Source: Xanthomonas sp. DAR 35659 (lineage in GTDB: Bacteria; Pseudomonadota; Gammaproteobacteria; Xanthomonadales; Xanthomonadaceae). From it: 64,000 nucleotides of DNA. A model generated the notes under the pieces. It ran no database searches. It was given only the letters and a program-made list of their open reading frames with translations, and was not told the DNA's origin. Location of the stretch: positions 1,354,001 through 1,418,000 of the forward strand of contig NZ_CP162488.1 in the NCBI RefSeq assembly GCF_041242975.1, read 5' to 3'. The position numbers and the translations under genes were made by a program. The first letter of the stretch is position 1, and every line of letters starts with the position of its first letter. Positions 25,948 through 36,446 of the stretch are shown in pieces.

Positions 25948-27941
25948 TGGGCCGGGAGTCGGGAATGGGGAATGGGGAATCGCAAGTGCAAAAGCAAGAA
26001 GCCTCGCCATCGGATGACTCGCAGGAGACTGCCGTTTCCATTCCCCATTCCCCATTTCCCATTCCCGGCGAAGGCGACACAGTCGCCGCCTACCTGCAGC
26101 AACACGAACAAAAGCCGCTGCTGCGCTTCATCACCTGCGGCAGCGTCGACGACGGCAAGAGCACGCTGATCGGGCGGCTGCTGTACGACAGCAAGCGCCT
26201 GTTCGACGACCAACTCGCCGCGCTCAGCGCCGACAGCCGGCGCCATGGCACGCGCGGCGGCGAGATCGACTACGCGCTGCTGCTCGACGGCCTGGCCGCC
26301 GAGCGCGAGCAGGGCATCACCATCGATGTCGCCTACCGCTACTTCGATACCGACCGGCGCAAGTTCATCGTCGCCGATTGCCCCGGCCACGAGCAGTACA
26401 CCCGCAACATGGCCACCGGCGCGTCCACCGCCGACGTGGCGGTGGTGCTGGTCGATGCGCGCAAGGGCCTGCTGACCCAGACCCGCCGGCACAGCTACAT
26501 CGTGTCCCTGCTCGGCATCCGCCACGTGGTGCTGGCGGTGAACAAGATGGACCTGGTCGGTTTCGACCAGGCCACCTTCGACGCGATCGCCGACAGCTAC
26601 CGGGCGCTGGCCGCGCAACTGGGCATCGCCCAAGTGCACTGCATTCCGCTGTCGGCGCTCGACGGCGACAACCTGTCGCAGCGTTCCGCACGCACGCCGT
26701 GGTATGCCGGCCCCTCCCTGCTCGCCTACCTGGATGGCCTGGACCTGGCCGCGCGCGACGCCGACAGCGGCTTGCGCCTGCCGGTGCAGTGGGTCAACCG
26801 CCCGAACCAGCAGTTCCGCGGCTTCGCCGGCACGCTCGCGGCGGGGCAGGTGCGCCCGGGCGATGCGGTGGTGGTGCTGCCGTCGGCGCGCCGTTCCACC
26901 GTGGCACGGGTGCTGGACGGCAAGGGCGACGTGGACCAGGCCGTGGCCGGTCAGGCGGTGACGCTGACCCTGACCGACGAGATCGACATCAGCCGCGGCG
27001 ACGTGATCGCCGCCGCCGGCGATCCGCCGGAGGTGGCCGACCAGTTCGCCGCGCACGTGCTGTGGATGGACGATGCCGCGCTGCTGCCCGGGCGCCCGTA
27101 CTGGCTCAAGCTCGGCACCCGCACCGTGTCGGCCAGCGTCAGCGAGATCAAGCACCGCATCGACGTCAACACGCAGGAGCGGCTGGCGGCCAAGCGCCTG
27201 GAATTGAACGAGGTCGGCTACTGCAACCTGGCGCTGGACGAGCCGGTCGCGTTCGCGCCGTACGCGCGCAACCGCACGCTCGGCGGCTTCATCCTGATCG
27301 ACCGGCAGAGCAATGCCACCGTCGCCGCCGGCACGCTCGACTTCGCGCTGCGCCGCGCCGGCAACGTGCACTGGCAGCACCTGGACGTGGACAAGGCGGC
27401 GCGGGCGCGGATCAAGGGCCAGGCGCCCAAGGTGCTGTGGTTCACCGGCCTGTCCGGCGCCGGCAAATCCACCATCGCCAACCTGGTCGAGAAGCGGCTG
27501 CACGCGCAGGGCCGGCATACCTTCCTGCTCGACGGCGACAACGTGCGCCATGGCCTCAACCGCGACCTGGGCTTCACCGACGAGGACCGGGTGGAGAACA
27601 TCCGCCGCGTCGCCGAGGTGGCGCGGCTGATGGCCGATGCCGGGCTGATCGTGCTGGTCAGCTTCATCTCGCCGTTCCGCGCCGAGCGTGCGATGGCGCG
27701 CGCGCGCTTCGAGGACGGCGAGTTCGTCGAGGTGTTCGTGGACGTGCCGCTGCAGGTGGCCGAGGCGCGCGACGTCAAGGGGCTGTACGCCAAGGCGCGC
27801 GCCGGGCAGATTCCCAACTTCACCGGCATCGATTCGCCGTACGAGCCGCCGGCGCAGCCGGAACTGCACCTGCGCGCCGATGGCGACAATGCCGAGGCGC
27901 TGGCGGCGCAGGTGCTGGCCTGGCTGGACGCGCGCGACTGA
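25947..27941 (+). CDS. cysNC: Bifunctional sulfate adenylyltransferase subunit 1 / APS kinase
   Basis: The 664-residue fusion has an N-terminal EF-Tu-like GTPase (G1 'GSVDDGKST' near residue 68, '[18 protein letters not shown]', 'NKMD'), beta-barrel domains, and a C-terminal APS kinase ('[20 protein letters not shown]', '[15 protein letters not shown]') making PAPS for CysH. The N-terminus is odd. About 45 residues before '[18 protein letters not shown]' are encoded by an inverted pair of GGGAATC repeats (about 25955-25980 and 26037-26068), giving '[10 protein letters not shown]' and 'IPHSPFPIP'. No start codon lies between the repeat and the conserved region, so the extension is probably translated. 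Confidence 0.93.
   Translation: MGRESGMGNGESQVQKQEASPSDDSQETAVSIPHSPFPIPGEGDTVAAYLQQHEQKPLLRFITCGSVDDGKSTLIGRLLYDSKRLFDDQLAALSADSRRHGTRGGEIDYALLLDGLAAEREQGITIDVAYRYFDTDRRKFIVADCPGHEQYTRNMATGASTADVAVVLVDARKGLLTQTRRHSYIVSLLGIRHVVLAVNKMDLVGFDQATFDAIADSYRALAAQLGIAQVHCIPLSALDGDNLSQRSARTPWYAGPSLLAYLDGLDLAARDADSGLRLPVQWVNRPNQQFRGFAGTLAAGQVRPGDAVVVLPSARRSTVARVLDGKGDVDQAVAGQAVTLTLTDEIDISRGDVIAAAGDPPEVADQFAAHVLWMDDAALLPGRPYWLKLGTRTVSASVSEIKHRIDVNTQERLAAKRLELNEVGYCNLALDEPVAFAPYARNRTLGGFILIDRQSNATVAAGTLDFALRRAGNVHWQHLDVDKAARARIKGQAPKVLWFTGLSGAGKSTIANLVEKRLHAQGRHTFLLDGDNVRHGLNRDLGFTDEDRVENIRRVAEVARLMADAGLIVLVSFISPFRAERAMARARFEDGEFVEVFVDVPLQVAEARDVKGLYAKARAGQIPNFTGIDSPYEPPAQPELHLRADGDNAEALAAQVLAWLDARD
25955..26068. 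repeat. Inverted GGGAATC-family repeats inside cysNC
   Basis: The direct arm is about 25955-25980 (GGGAGTCGGGAATGGGGAAT and more). The reverse arm is about 26037-26068 (CCATTCCCCATTCCCCAT and more). Both lie within the first 45 codons of cysNC. The pair could form a long stem near the ribosome-binding region of cysNC. Confidence 0.85.
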
Positions 27942-28099
27942 ACCAGACGTGGGCCGCTGCGCACACCTGACGCGCGCCGCGTTCCGTCGCGCGTGCGGCG
28001 ATCGGTGCCAGCGCGCTGGCGTGCGCGCAACCGAAGCCAGGTGACACCCGGTGCCGCGCGTGCTTAAGTCGGCGGCTTCCTGCCGTCGAAGAGTCGCCC

Positions 28100-30784
28100 A
28101 TGGCCCGTCCGTCGCTCACCGTGTTGTCCTCCCTGCTGGCGCTGTGTTGCGGCGCGGCCTTCGCGCAGGCACCCGATGCCGTGCCCAGCGGGCGCCTGCC
28201 GTCCTGGGCGGTGCCGGAGCACTACACGCTCGACCTGAGGATCGACCCGGCGCAGCGCGACTTCAGCGGCGTCGCCACGATCCGCGTGCGCCTCGCGCAG
28301 GCCTCCGACCATCTGTGGCTGCACGGCAAGGAGTTGCGGGTGACCAAGGCCACCGTGCGCGGCGCCAACGGCGCCCCGTTCGCGGTGCGCTACGCGCAGG
28401 CCGACGCGCAGGCCGGCGTGGCGCGCATCGCCTTCGGGCGGGTGCTGCAGCCGCAGCAGCTGACCCTGGAGATCGCCTACCGCGCGCCGCTCAACCAGCA
28501 GTTGCAGGGCCTGTATCAGGTCGACTATCAGGGCCAGGCGTACGCGATGACGCAGATGGAGCCGATCAGCGCGCGCTATGCGTTCCCCGGCTTCGACGAG
28601 CCGTCGCTGAAGACGCCGTTCGCGCTGCGCCTGACCGTGCCCGAGGCCGACCAGGCCCTGGCCAACACCCAGGCCACGGCCACCGTGCCGGCCGGCAAGG
28701 GCTGGAAGACGGTCCAGTTCGCCGAGACGCCGCCACTGCCGACCTATCTGGTCGCCTATGCGGTGGGTCCGTGGGACGTGGTCGATGCGGCCCCGATGCC
28801 GGCCACGCCGCAGCGCGCGCAGCCCACGCCATTGCGCGGCATCGCCGCGCAGGGCCAGGGTCCGCGTATCCGCCGCGCGCTCGCGCAGACCCCGGACATC
28901 GTCGCCGCGCTCGAGGACTACTACGCGTTCGGCTATCCATTCGACAAGCTCGACCTGGTGGCCGCGCCCGATTTTTCCGCCGGCGCGATGGAGAACCCGG
29001 GCTTCGTCACGTTCCGCGACTGGCTGCTGTTGCTGGACGCCGATTCGCCGCGGCGCAACGTCAAGGGCTCGTTCAACGTCACCGCGCACGAACTGGCGCA
29101 CCAGTGGACCGGCGACACGGTGACCATGACCTGGTGGGACGACCTGTGGCTCAACGAAGCCTTCGCCACCTGGATGCAGCAGAAGCTGACCATGCAGTTG
29201 CGCCCGCAGTACCACGCCGACCTGGACCGCGTCGCCGCCGCGCACGAGGCGATGGACAACGACAGCCTGGTCAGCGCGCGCAAGATCCGCCAGCCGATCA
29301 CCGGCAACGGCGACATCGAGACCGCGTTCGACAGCATCACCTACAAGAAGGGCGCGGCGGTGCTGGGCATGTTCGAGGCGTTCGTCGGCGCCGACACGTT
29401 CCGCAGCGGCATGCGCCGCTACATCGCCGAACACCGCTTCGGCAACGCCACCGCCGACGATCTGATCGAGGCGATCGCGCGCGCCGCCGGCAAGGGCGAG
29501 GGCTTCAAGGCGGCGTTCCGCAGCTTCCTCGATCAGCCCGGGGTGCCCTACGTGCAGGCCCGGCTGGAGACCGGCGCGCAGGGCACGGCGCTGCGCCTGC
29601 ACCAGCAGCGCTATCTGCCGCTGGGCTCCAGCGGCGAGGCTGCGCGCCAGTGGGGCCTGCCGGTGTGCGTGAAGTACGGCACCGCGCAAGGCGCGCGGCG
29701 CGCCTGCACCATGCTGACCGGCGCCGACGGCCGCATCGTGCTGCAGGGCGCGGACCGCAACAGTTGGGTGCTGCCCAACGCGGAGGGCGCCGGCTATTAC
29801 CGGTTCGCGCTGCCGGCCGCGCAACTGGCGACCCTGGGCCATCACCTTGATGCGCTCGGCGATGCCGAAAAGCTGGCCTACGCCGATGCGGTGGATGCGG
29901 CGTTCCGTCGCGGCGAGCTGGACAGCGCAGCGGTGGTCGCGGCGATGCGGCAACTGGCGCCGAGCGCGGCGGCACCGGTGGCAACCGCCCTGGTCGATCG
30001 CTTCCAGTGGATCTGGCGCGTGCTGGCGTGCCAGGACGGGCAGCGCGCGGCGCTGCGCCAGCAGGCCGAGCAGGCCTTCGGCGCGCGGCTGCAGGCGCTG
30101 GGCTACCACCGCCGCGCCGCCGACAGCGACGACGATGTGGCGCTGCGCGCGCAACTGGCCGAGCTGCTCGGCGTGGAACTGGCGGTTCCGGCGGTGCGCC
30201 AGGCACTGCTGGCGCAAGGCGATGCGGTCCTGGCCGGTGACGGCCACGGCCACGGTCCCGACTTCGCCGCCGCCGATCCGGACCTGCTCGGCAGCGCGCT
30301 GGCGGTGGCGCTGCGCGAGCGCGGCGAACCGGCGGTGGACGCGCTGCTCGCGGCGCTGCGTCACCATGGCGAACCGGCGCAGCGCAACGCCATGCTGGAG
30401 GCGCTGTCGAAGCTGCGCGATCCGCGGCAAGTGCAGAAGGTGCGCGATTTCGCGCTGACCGATGCGGTCAAGGTTGGCGAGATGGCGACCGTGCTGATGG
30501 GCGCGCACGACGATGCCGCGACCCACGCCTCGATGTGGCCCTGGTACACCGCCAACTTCGACCGGCTGGTGGCGCGGTCCGGCTCCTTCGATGGCGGCCG
30601 CCTGCCGGCGCTGGCCGCGTCCGGCGGCTGCGAGGTGGCCGAGGCCGAACGCCTGCAGGCGTTCTTCGCGCCGCGCCTGCGGCAGCTCAGCGGCGCCGAT
30701 CGCGGCCTGGCGCAGACCACCGAGACGATCCGGCTGTGCAGCGCGTTGCGGCAGGCGCAGGACGGCGCCGCGCACCCGCGCTGA
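28100..30784 (+). CDS. M1-family zinc aminopeptidase, exported
   Basis: The 894-residue protein has a signal peptide (residues 1-22, 'LLALCCGAAFA') and the M1 family motifs. These are the substrate-binding 'GAMEN' at 295-299, the zinc site HExxH at 330-334 ('HELAHQW') and the third ligand Glu353 in 'LNEAFATW'. The C-terminal half is an ERAP1-like helical domain. It is probably a periplasmic aminopeptidase related to eukaryotic-type M1 enzymes. No operon partner is evident; a spacer of 158 bases separates it from each neighbour. Confidence 0.92.
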   Translation: MARPSLTVLSSLLALCCGAAFAQAPDAVPSGRLPSWAVPEHYTLDLRIDPAQRDFSGVATIRVRLAQASDHLWLHGKELRVTKATVRGANGAPFAVRYAQADAQAGVARIAFGRVLQPQQLTLEIAYRAPLNQQLQGLYQVDYQGQAYAMTQMEPISARYAFPGFDEPSLKTPFALRLTVPEADQALANTQATATVPAGKGWKTVQFAETPPLPTYLVAYAVGPWDVVDAAPMPATPQRAQPTPLRGIAAQGQGPRIRRALAQTPDIVAALEDYYAFGYPFDKLDLVAAPDFSAGAMENPGFVTFRDWLLLLDADSPRRNVKGSFNVTAHELAHQWTGDTVTMTWWDDLWLNEAFATWMQQKLTMQLRPQYHADLDRVAAAHEAMDNDSLVSARKIRQPITGNGDIETAFDSITYKKGAAVLGMFEAFVGADTFRSGMRRYIAEHRFGNATADDLIEAIARAAGKGEGFKAAFRSFLDQPGVPYVQARLETGAQGTALRLHQQRYLPLGSSGEAARQWGLPVCVKYGTAQGARRACTMLTGADGRIVLQGADRNSWVLPNAEGAGYYRFALPAAQLATLGHHLDALGDAEKLAYADAVDAAFRRGELDSAAVVAAMRQLAPSAAAPVATALVDRFQWIWRVLACQDGQRAALRQQAEQAFGARLQALGYHRRAADSDDDVALRAQLAELLGVELAVPAVRQALLAQGDAVLAGDGHGHGPDFAAADPDLLGSALAVALRERGEPAVDALLAALRHHGEPAQRNAMLEALSKLRDPRQVQKVRDFALTDAVKVGEMATVLMGAHDDAATHASMWPWYTANFDRLVARSGSFDGGRLPALAASGGCEVAEAERLQAFFAPRLRQLSGADRGLAQTTETIRLCSALRQAQDGAAHPR

Positions 30785-30942
30785 GGCCGCGTCGCGCAGG
30801 CCGCGGTTGCCTGCGGCCGCCAGGCTGCGCATGCTATGCCGGCAGGGATGCGGTGGGTATCCGGGGCGACCGCTGCGGAGGCCGTGCCCTCGCGGTCGCG
30901 GCGCGCAGCGCGCGGCGGCCGCACGACGTTCAGGGGGAACGC

Positions 30943-31368
30943 GTGGATCCGAAGATGCAGGCCTTGCTGGCCAAGACCAATGTGGCCGAACTGGTGGCGC
31001 CGGCGCCGGCGGAACAGGTGACCGATCAGCCGGTGCGTCCGGAACCGCCGCCGACGCAGCGTCCGCTGCATTCCACCACCGACCCGTTCCAGTACCACCT
31101 GGCCACCACCGAGATCGTCGGCAAGCTGCAGGATCGACGGACCAAGCCGGCGCTGCGCGTGTTCGCCTGGCTGGTGTTCGGCGTGCCGATGGTGCTGTTC
31201 GGCCTGCTGCTGTTGCAACTGACCTGGTACGACGGCGCGCTGCAGCAATGGCGGATTCCGCACGACCTGGGCCAGGGCGTGCGCGCGCTGCTCGGCACGG
31301 CCGCGGCGCTGGCGTTCATGGCGGCGTATCCGTTCTTCACCCGACGCCGCACGCCCGCGCCGGGCTGA
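30943..31368 (+). CDS. Small inner-membrane protein, unknown function
   Basis: The 141-residue protein has a Pro-rich soluble N-terminus (residues about 1-60) and two membrane helices, 'FAWLVFGVPMVLFGLLLLQL' (about 70-90) and 'LLGTAAALAFMAAYPFF' (about 114-132). I do not recognise a family. GTG 30943 follows a good RBS (GGGGGA). An in-frame ATG at 30955 is the alternative. The longer open frame upstream is antisense-like and not supported. Confidence 0.65.
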   Translation: MDPKMQALLAKTNVAELVAPAPAEQVTDQPVRPEPPPTQRPLHSTTDPFQYHLATTEIVGKLQDRRTKPALRVFAWLVFGVPMVLFGLLLLQLTWYDGALQQWRIPHDLGQGVRALLGTAAALAFMAAYPFFTRRRTPAPG

Positions 31369-31512
31369 GCCGCGACGCCAACGCCGCCCGCCGGCGCGCA
31401 CGTCGCGGCGCGGCGTAGCGCGCCGGCAAGGGTCGTTGGTCATGCCGTGGCGTGTCCACGGCCGTCACGCCGCGCCGTTACACTGGGGCCGACCTCACGC
31501 GCCGGGATCCCC

Positions 31513-32616
31513 ATGCCGCACCGACCACGCGCCGGCGTCCGCCTGGCGTGCCTCGTCTCGCTGTCCATCGTGCTGATCGGCTGCGGCAAACCGCCCGCGC
31601 CGGCCAAGTCCGCCGACGAGGTCCCGGTGACCCTGCAGACGGTGGCGCCCCGGCCGTGGAGCGACAGCCTGTCCTCGCTGGGCACGGTCAAGGCCCGCGA
31701 GTCGGTGACGCTGACCGCCAAGGTCAGCGAGATCGTGGAGCGGGTGCACTTCGAGAGCGGCCAGGAAGTGGCCGCGGGCGCGCCGCTGGTGACGCTGCGC
31801 GGGCAGGGCCAGCAGGCCGCGCTGCGCGAGGCCGAGGCCACCTTCACCGAAGCCGAGCAACTGTACCGGCGGCAGAGCGAACTGGTCGGGCGGCAACTGG
31901 TCTCGCGCGCGCAACTGGACACGCAGCGCGCGCTGCGCGACGCCGCCGAGGCGCGGGTGCTGCAGATGCGCGCGGACATCGGCGACCGCAGCGTGCGCGC
32001 CCCGTTCGCCGGCGTGCTCGGCCTGCGCCAGATCAGCCCGGGCTCGCTGCTGACCCCGGACGCGACCATCGCCACCCTCGACGACGTGGCGCGGGTCTAC
32101 GTGGATTTCCAGGTGCCGGAAGCGGCGATGGCCTCGGTGTCCGTCGGCGACAAGGTCGGCGGCGCCAGCGTGGCGTATCCGGGGCGCAGTTTCGAGGGCG
32201 CGGTCAGCACCATCGACGCGCGCGTGGACAGCGCCACCCGCGCGATCACCGTGCGCGCCGATTTCGACAATGCCGACCGCGCGCTGCGCCCGGGCATGCT
32301 GATGGACGTGCGCCTGTACCGGCCCGAACGGCAGGCGCTGGTGATCCCGGAGATCGCGGTGGTGCAGGTCGGCCGCGACGCCTTCGTGTACCGCGTGGCC
32401 GCGGACGGCAAGGTCGAGCGCGTGGACGTGCGCACCGGCGTGCGCCGCAGCGGCCTGGTCGAGATCCTCGAGGGGCTGGAGGCCGGCCAGCGCATCGTCG
32501 TCGACGGCACCGGCAAGTTGCGCCCGGGCGTGGCGGTGGTCGATGCCGCGTCCACGGCCGCTGCCGCTTCCAAGCCGCCCGGCGCCGCCAGCGGCGCTGC
32601 GGAACGCGCGCGATGA
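31513..32616 (+). CDS. RND efflux periplasmic adaptor lipoprotein
   Basis: The 367-residue protein is a membrane fusion protein of an RND pump. It has a lipoprotein signal with lipobox 'VLIGC' (Cys24), a biotinyl-lipoyl-like hairpin ('VTLTAKVSEIVERVHFESGQ' and 'RSVRAPFAGVLGLRQISPGS') flanking coiled-coil helices with 'LVGRQLVSRAQLDTQRA', and beta-barrel residues to 'TGKLRPGVAVV'. It overlaps the start of the transporter gene by 4 bases, so both form an operon. No outer-membrane TolC-like gene adjoins them; a shared one elsewhere is expected. Confidence 0.92.
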   Translation: MPHRPRAGVRLACLVSLSIVLIGCGKPPAPAKSADEVPVTLQTVAPRPWSDSLSSLGTVKARESVTLTAKVSEIVERVHFESGQEVAAGAPLVTLRGQGQQAALREAEATFTEAEQLYRRQSELVGRQLVSRAQLDTQRALRDAAEARVLQMRADIGDRSVRAPFAGVLGLRQISPGSLLTPDATIATLDDVARVYVDFQVPEAAMASVSVGDKVGGASVAYPGRSFEGAVSTIDARVDSATRAITVRADFDNADRALRPGMLMDVRLYRPERQALVIPEIAVVQVGRDAFVYRVAADGKVERVDVRTGVRRSGLVEILEGLEAGQRIVVDGTGKLRPGVAVVDAASTAAAASKPPGAASGAAERAR

Positions 32617-35600
32617 AGCTGTCCGACGTCTCCATCACCCGGCCGGTGTTCGCCGCGGTGATGAGCCTGTTGCTGGTGGTGCTGGGGGTGATGGCGTACA
32701 GCCGGCTGACCCTGCGCGAGTTGCCGGCGATCGACCCGCCGATCGTGTCGGTGGAGGTGCGCTATCCCGGCGCCTCGGCGGCGGTGGTGGAGAGCCGCAT
32801 CACCCAGGTGCTCGAGGATGCGCTGGCCGGCATCGAGGGCATCGAGACGATCGAGGCGCGCAGTTCCAACGGCGTGGCCGACATCAGCATCGAGTTCCGC
32901 GCCAGCCGCGACATCGAGGCCGCCGCCAACGACGTGCGCGACGCGGTCAGCCGGGTGCTCGACCGCATGCCGGACGAGGCCGATCCGCCGGAGATCGCCA
33001 AGGTCGAGGCCGACGCCGACGCGATCCTGTGGCTCAACATGAGCTCCAGCACGATGGACGCGCTGCAGCTGTCCGACTACGCCGAACGCTATGTGGTCGA
33101 CCGCCTGTCCAGCATCGACGGCGTCGCCCAGGTGCGGCTGGGCGGGCGCCAGCGCTACGCGATGCGGATCTGGCTGGAACGCGACCAGCTCGCCGCGCGC
33201 GGGCTCACCGTCGCCGACGTGGAGACCGCGCTGGCGCGCGAGAACGTGGAACTGCCGGCCGGGCGGCTGGAATCGGCCGACCGCGACTTCACCCTGCGCG
33301 TGGAGCGCGGCTACCGCACGCCGGCCGACTTCGCCGCGATCCCGCTGCGCAAGGGCGAGGACGGCTACGTGGTGCGGCTGGGCGACGTGGCCAAGGTGGA
33401 ACTGGCCTCGGCCGAGCGCCGCGCCTACTTCCGCAGCAACGGCGTGCCCAACGTCGGCCTGGGCATCGTCAAGACCTCCACCGCCAACAGCCTGGACGTG
33501 GCCCGCGCCGCGCGCGCGGCCGCGCAGCAGATCCAGCAGACCCTGCCAAAGGGCACCAACATCTTCGTCGCCTTCGACAGCACGGTGTTCATCGATGCCT
33601 CGGTCGAGCGCGTGTACCACACGCTGATCGAGGCGGTGGTGCTGGTGCTGGTGGTGATCTGGCTGTTCCTGGGCAGCGTGCGCGCGGCGCTGATCCCGGC
33701 GGTGACGGTGCCGGTGTGCCTGATCGCCGCGTTCATCGCGCTGTACGCGTTCGGCTTCTCGATCAACCTGCTGACCCTGCTCGCCCTGGTGCTGTGCATC
33801 GGCCTGGTGGTGGACGATGCGATCGTGGTGGTGGAGAACATCCAGCGCCGCGTGGACCTGGGCGAACCGGCGCTGGTCGCGGCGCGGCGCGGCACCGCGC
33901 AGGTCGCCTTCGCGGTGATCGCCACCACCGCGGTGCTGGTGGCGGTGTTCCTGCCGGTGGGCTTCCTGGAGGGCAACACCGGGCGCCTGTTCCGCGAACT
34001 GGCGGTGGCGCTGGCGGCGGCGGTGGCGATCTCCGCCTTCGTCGCGCTGACCCTGACCCCGATGATGTCCTCCAAGCTGCTCAAGGCGCACGCCAGGGAG
34101 ACGCCGAACCGCCTGCATGGCTGGATCGATGCGCGGCTGCGCGGCGTCAGCGAGCGCTACCGGCGCGTACTCGAGCGCCATGTCGGCCGCTACTGGCTGT
34201 TCGGCGCGCTGCTGCTGGCGGCGGTGGCGGCCAGCGCGCTGCTGGCGCGCTACATCCCCTCGGAACTGGCGCCGGCCGAGGACCGCGGCTCGTTCCAGGT
34301 CATGGTCGATGCGCCCGAGGGCGCCGGGTTCGACTACACCGTCGGGCAGATGCACCAGGTGGAGCGCGTCCTCGACCGCTACCGTGGCGAGGGCAAGCCG
34401 ATCCGGCGCGCCAACCCGCGCGTGCCCGGCAGTTTCGGCGCCAGCGAGGAGATGCATACCGGGCGGGTCAGCGTGTTCCTGCAGGACTGGGGACAGCGCG
34501 ACGTCGCCACCGCCGACGTCGCCGCGCGGCTGCAGCAGGAACTGGCCGCGCTGCCCGGCGTGCGCGCGCGCACCCAGGTCGGCGGCGGCCTGGTCAACAG
34601 CCGCGGGCAACCGTTCCAGATCGTGCTCGGCGGCCCCGACTACGCCGAGATCGCGCAATGGCGCGACCGCATCCTGGCGCGCATCGCCGACAATCCCGGC
34701 CTGGTCGGCGCCGACTCGGACTACAAGGAGACGCGCCCGCAGATGCGGGTGGAGATCGACCGGCAACGCGCCGCCGACCTCGGCGTGCCGGTCACCGAGA
34801 TCGGCCGCGCGCTGGAGACGCTGATGGGCGCGCGCCAGGTCACCACCTTCGTCGACAACGGCGAGGAGTACGACGTGATGCTGCAGGCCAGCCGCGACGG
34901 ACGCGCCAGCCCGGACGACCTGGCCGCGATCCGCGTGCGCGCCGACAACGGCCAACTGATCCCGCTGTCCAACCTGGTGAGCCTGCGCGAGGTGGCCGAG
35001 CCGGGCAACCTGCACCGTTTCAACCGCCTGCGCGCGATCACCATCAACGCCGGCCTGGCCCCGGGCTATCCGCTCGGCGAGGCGATCACCTGGGCGCAGC
35101 AGGTGGCGCGCGAGGAACTGCCGGACTACGCGCAGATCGACTGGAAGGGCGAATCGCGCGAGTACCAGAAGGCCGGTGGCGCGGTGTTGCTGACCTTCGC
35201 CCTGGCGCTGCTGATCGTCTACCTGGTGCTGGCCGCGCAATTCGAGAGCTTCATCCATCCGCTGGTGATCATGCTGACGGTGCCGCTGGGCGTGCTCGGC
35301 GCGCTGATCGGGCTGGCGCTCAGCGGCGGCACGCTCAACCTGTTCAGCCAGATTGGCATCGTGATGCTGGTCGGGTTGGCGGCCAAGAACGGCATCCTGA
35401 TCGTGGAGTTCGCCAATCAGTTGCGCGACGAGGGCCGCAGCGTGCGCGCGGCGATCGTGGAGTCGGCCGCGGTGCGCCTGCGGCCGATCCTGATGACCTC
35501 GCTGGCCACCGTGGTCGGCGCGATCCCGCTGGTGGTCGCCGGCGGTCCCGGCTCGGCCAGCCGCGCCACCATCGGCATCGTGGTGATCTTCGGCGTGTCG

Positions 35601-35738
35601 GTGTCCACGCTGCTGTCGCTGTTCGTGGTGCCGGCGTTCTATGCGCTGCTGGCGCCGTACACGCGCTCGCCGGACGCGTTGAAACAGCGCCTGCGGCAAC
35701 TGGAGACGGAAACGCCGTCGGTCGGCGGGCACGCCTAG
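32613..35738 (+). CDS. RND multidrug efflux transporter, inner-membrane component
   Basis: The 1041-residue transporter begins 'MKLSDVSITRPVFAAVMSLL', typical of the AcrB/MexK-like HAE1 family, and has twelve expected membrane helices. TM4 carries the proton-relay aspartates in 'GLVVDDAIVVVENIQRR'. The C-terminal half repeats the fold ('GLAAKNGILIVEFANQLRDE', 'ALLAPYTRS' tail). Substrates cannot be told from the sequence. The gene starts inside the adaptor gene (ATGA overlap). Next comes a GNAT gene 65 bases downstream. Confidence 0.93.
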   Translation: MKLSDVSITRPVFAAVMSLLLVVLGVMAYSRLTLRELPAIDPPIVSVEVRYPGASAAVVESRITQVLEDALAGIEGIETIEARSSNGVADISIEFRASRDIEAAANDVRDAVSRVLDRMPDEADPPEIAKVEADADAILWLNMSSSTMDALQLSDYAERYVVDRLSSIDGVAQVRLGGRQRYAMRIWLERDQLAARGLTVADVETALARENVELPAGRLESADRDFTLRVERGYRTPADFAAIPLRKGEDGYVVRLGDVAKVELASAERRAYFRSNGVPNVGLGIVKTSTANSLDVARAARAAAQQIQQTLPKGTNIFVAFDSTVFIDASVERVYHTLIEAVVLVLVVIWLFLGSVRAALIPAVTVPVCLIAAFIALYAFGFSINLLTLLALVLCIGLVVDDAIVVVENIQRRVDLGEPALVAARRGTAQVAFAVIATTAVLVAVFLPVGFLEGNTGRLFRELAVALAAAVAISAFVALTLTPMMSSKLLKAHARETPNRLHGWIDARLRGVSERYRRVLERHVGRYWLFGALLLAAVAASALLARYIPSELAPAEDRGSFQVMVDAPEGAGFDYTVGQMHQVERVLDRYRGEGKPIRRANPRVPGSFGASEEMHTGRVSVFLQDWGQRDVATADVAARLQQELAALPGVRARTQVGGGLVNSRGQPFQIVLGGPDYAEIAQWRDRILARIADNPGLVGADSDYKETRPQMRVEIDRQRAADLGVPVTEIGRALETLMGARQVTTFVDNGEEYDVMLQASRDGRASPDDLAAIRVRADNGQLIPLSNLVSLREVAEPGNLHRFNRLRAITINAGLAPGYPLGEAITWAQQVAREELPDYAQIDWKGESREYQKAGGAVLLTFALALLIVYLVLAAQFESFIHPLVIMLTVPLGVLGALIGLALSGGTLNLFSQIGIVMLVGLAAKNGILIVEFANQLRDEGRSVRAAIVESAAVRLRPILMTSLATVVGAIPLVVAGGPGSASRATIGIVVIFGVSVSTLLSLFVVPAFYALLAPYTRSPDALKQRLRQLETETPSVGGHA

Positions 35739-35803
35739 CGGCGTGCCGCTGCGCGCCGGCGGCGGCGCTATGCTGCGCGTGCCGCCGATCGCGAGGAACG
35801 CTC

Positions 35804-36358
35804 ATGCATGCCGTTGCCGAAGACCGCTGGCGCGATCTGCGCCTGGACCTGGACGATCTGCGCCTGCGCCGCTGGCGCGGCGACGACCTGCCGGCGCTGC
35901 TGCGCCATGCCGACGATGCGCAGGTGGTGCGCGGGCTCAGCGACCGCTTCCCGCATCCGTATACGCGCGCCGACGGCGAGGCGTTCCTGGCCGGACGCGT
36001 GATCGACCTGGCGCATCCGCTGCTGGCGATCGAGATCGACGGCGAGGCCTGCGGCAGCATCGCGGTGCGGGTCGGCACTGGCGAGCGCGCGCACGTCGGC
36101 GAACTGGGCTACTGGCTGGGGCGGCGCTACTGGGGCCAGGGGCGCATGACCCGCATCGTCGCCGCCTATCTGCACTGGGCGGTGCCGGCGCTGCGCCTGG
36201 CGCGTATCGAGACCAGCGTGCTGGACATCAATCCCGCCTCGGCGCGGGTCCTGGAGAAGAACGGTTTCGCGCGAGAAGGGGTGCGCCGCGGCGCGATCCG
36301 CAAGCACGGGCGCCTGCACGACCTGCATCTGTTCGGGCGCCTGTACGCGCCAGAGTGA
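35804..36358 (+). CDS. GNAT-family N-acetyltransferase, RimJ/RimL-like
   Basis: The 184-residue protein has the acetyl-CoA motif 'YWGQGRMTRIVAAYLHW' near residues 108-124, and the C-terminal 'LDINPASARVLEKNGFAREG' block of the RimJ/RimL acetyltransferase branch. N-terminal residues 'LRLRRWRGDDLPALLRHADD' also fit this branch, which includes protein N-alpha and other amine acetylases. ATG 35804 follows a GAGGAACG RBS. It is followed 88 bases later by the AGCS gene. Confidence 0.85.
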   Translation: MHAVAEDRWRDLRLDLDDLRLRRWRGDDLPALLRHADDAQVVRGLSDRFPHPYTRADGEAFLAGRVIDLAHPLLAIEIDGEACGSIAVRVGTGERAHVGELGYWLGRRYWGQGRMTRIVAAYLHWAVPALRLARIETSVLDINPASARVLEKNGFAREGVRRGAIRKHGRLHDLHLFGRLYAPE

Positions 36359-36446
36359 AACCTGGGTTCGGAAGTCAGCGCCGATTCATGCACAATCGAG
36401 ATTGCCCCCGCACGTGGGGCGTCCTTCTTGGGTCTCGGGGAACTGC

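Noticed and set aside
28064..30832. Very long open frame (about 920 codons) antisense to the M1 aminopeptidase gene
   Set aside because: Typical shadow of a high-GC gene: no domain, Arg/Gln/His-rich composition, and the opposite strand has clear catalytic motifs. The same holds for 977-2467, 2502-4916 and 32097-35732 on the minus strand.
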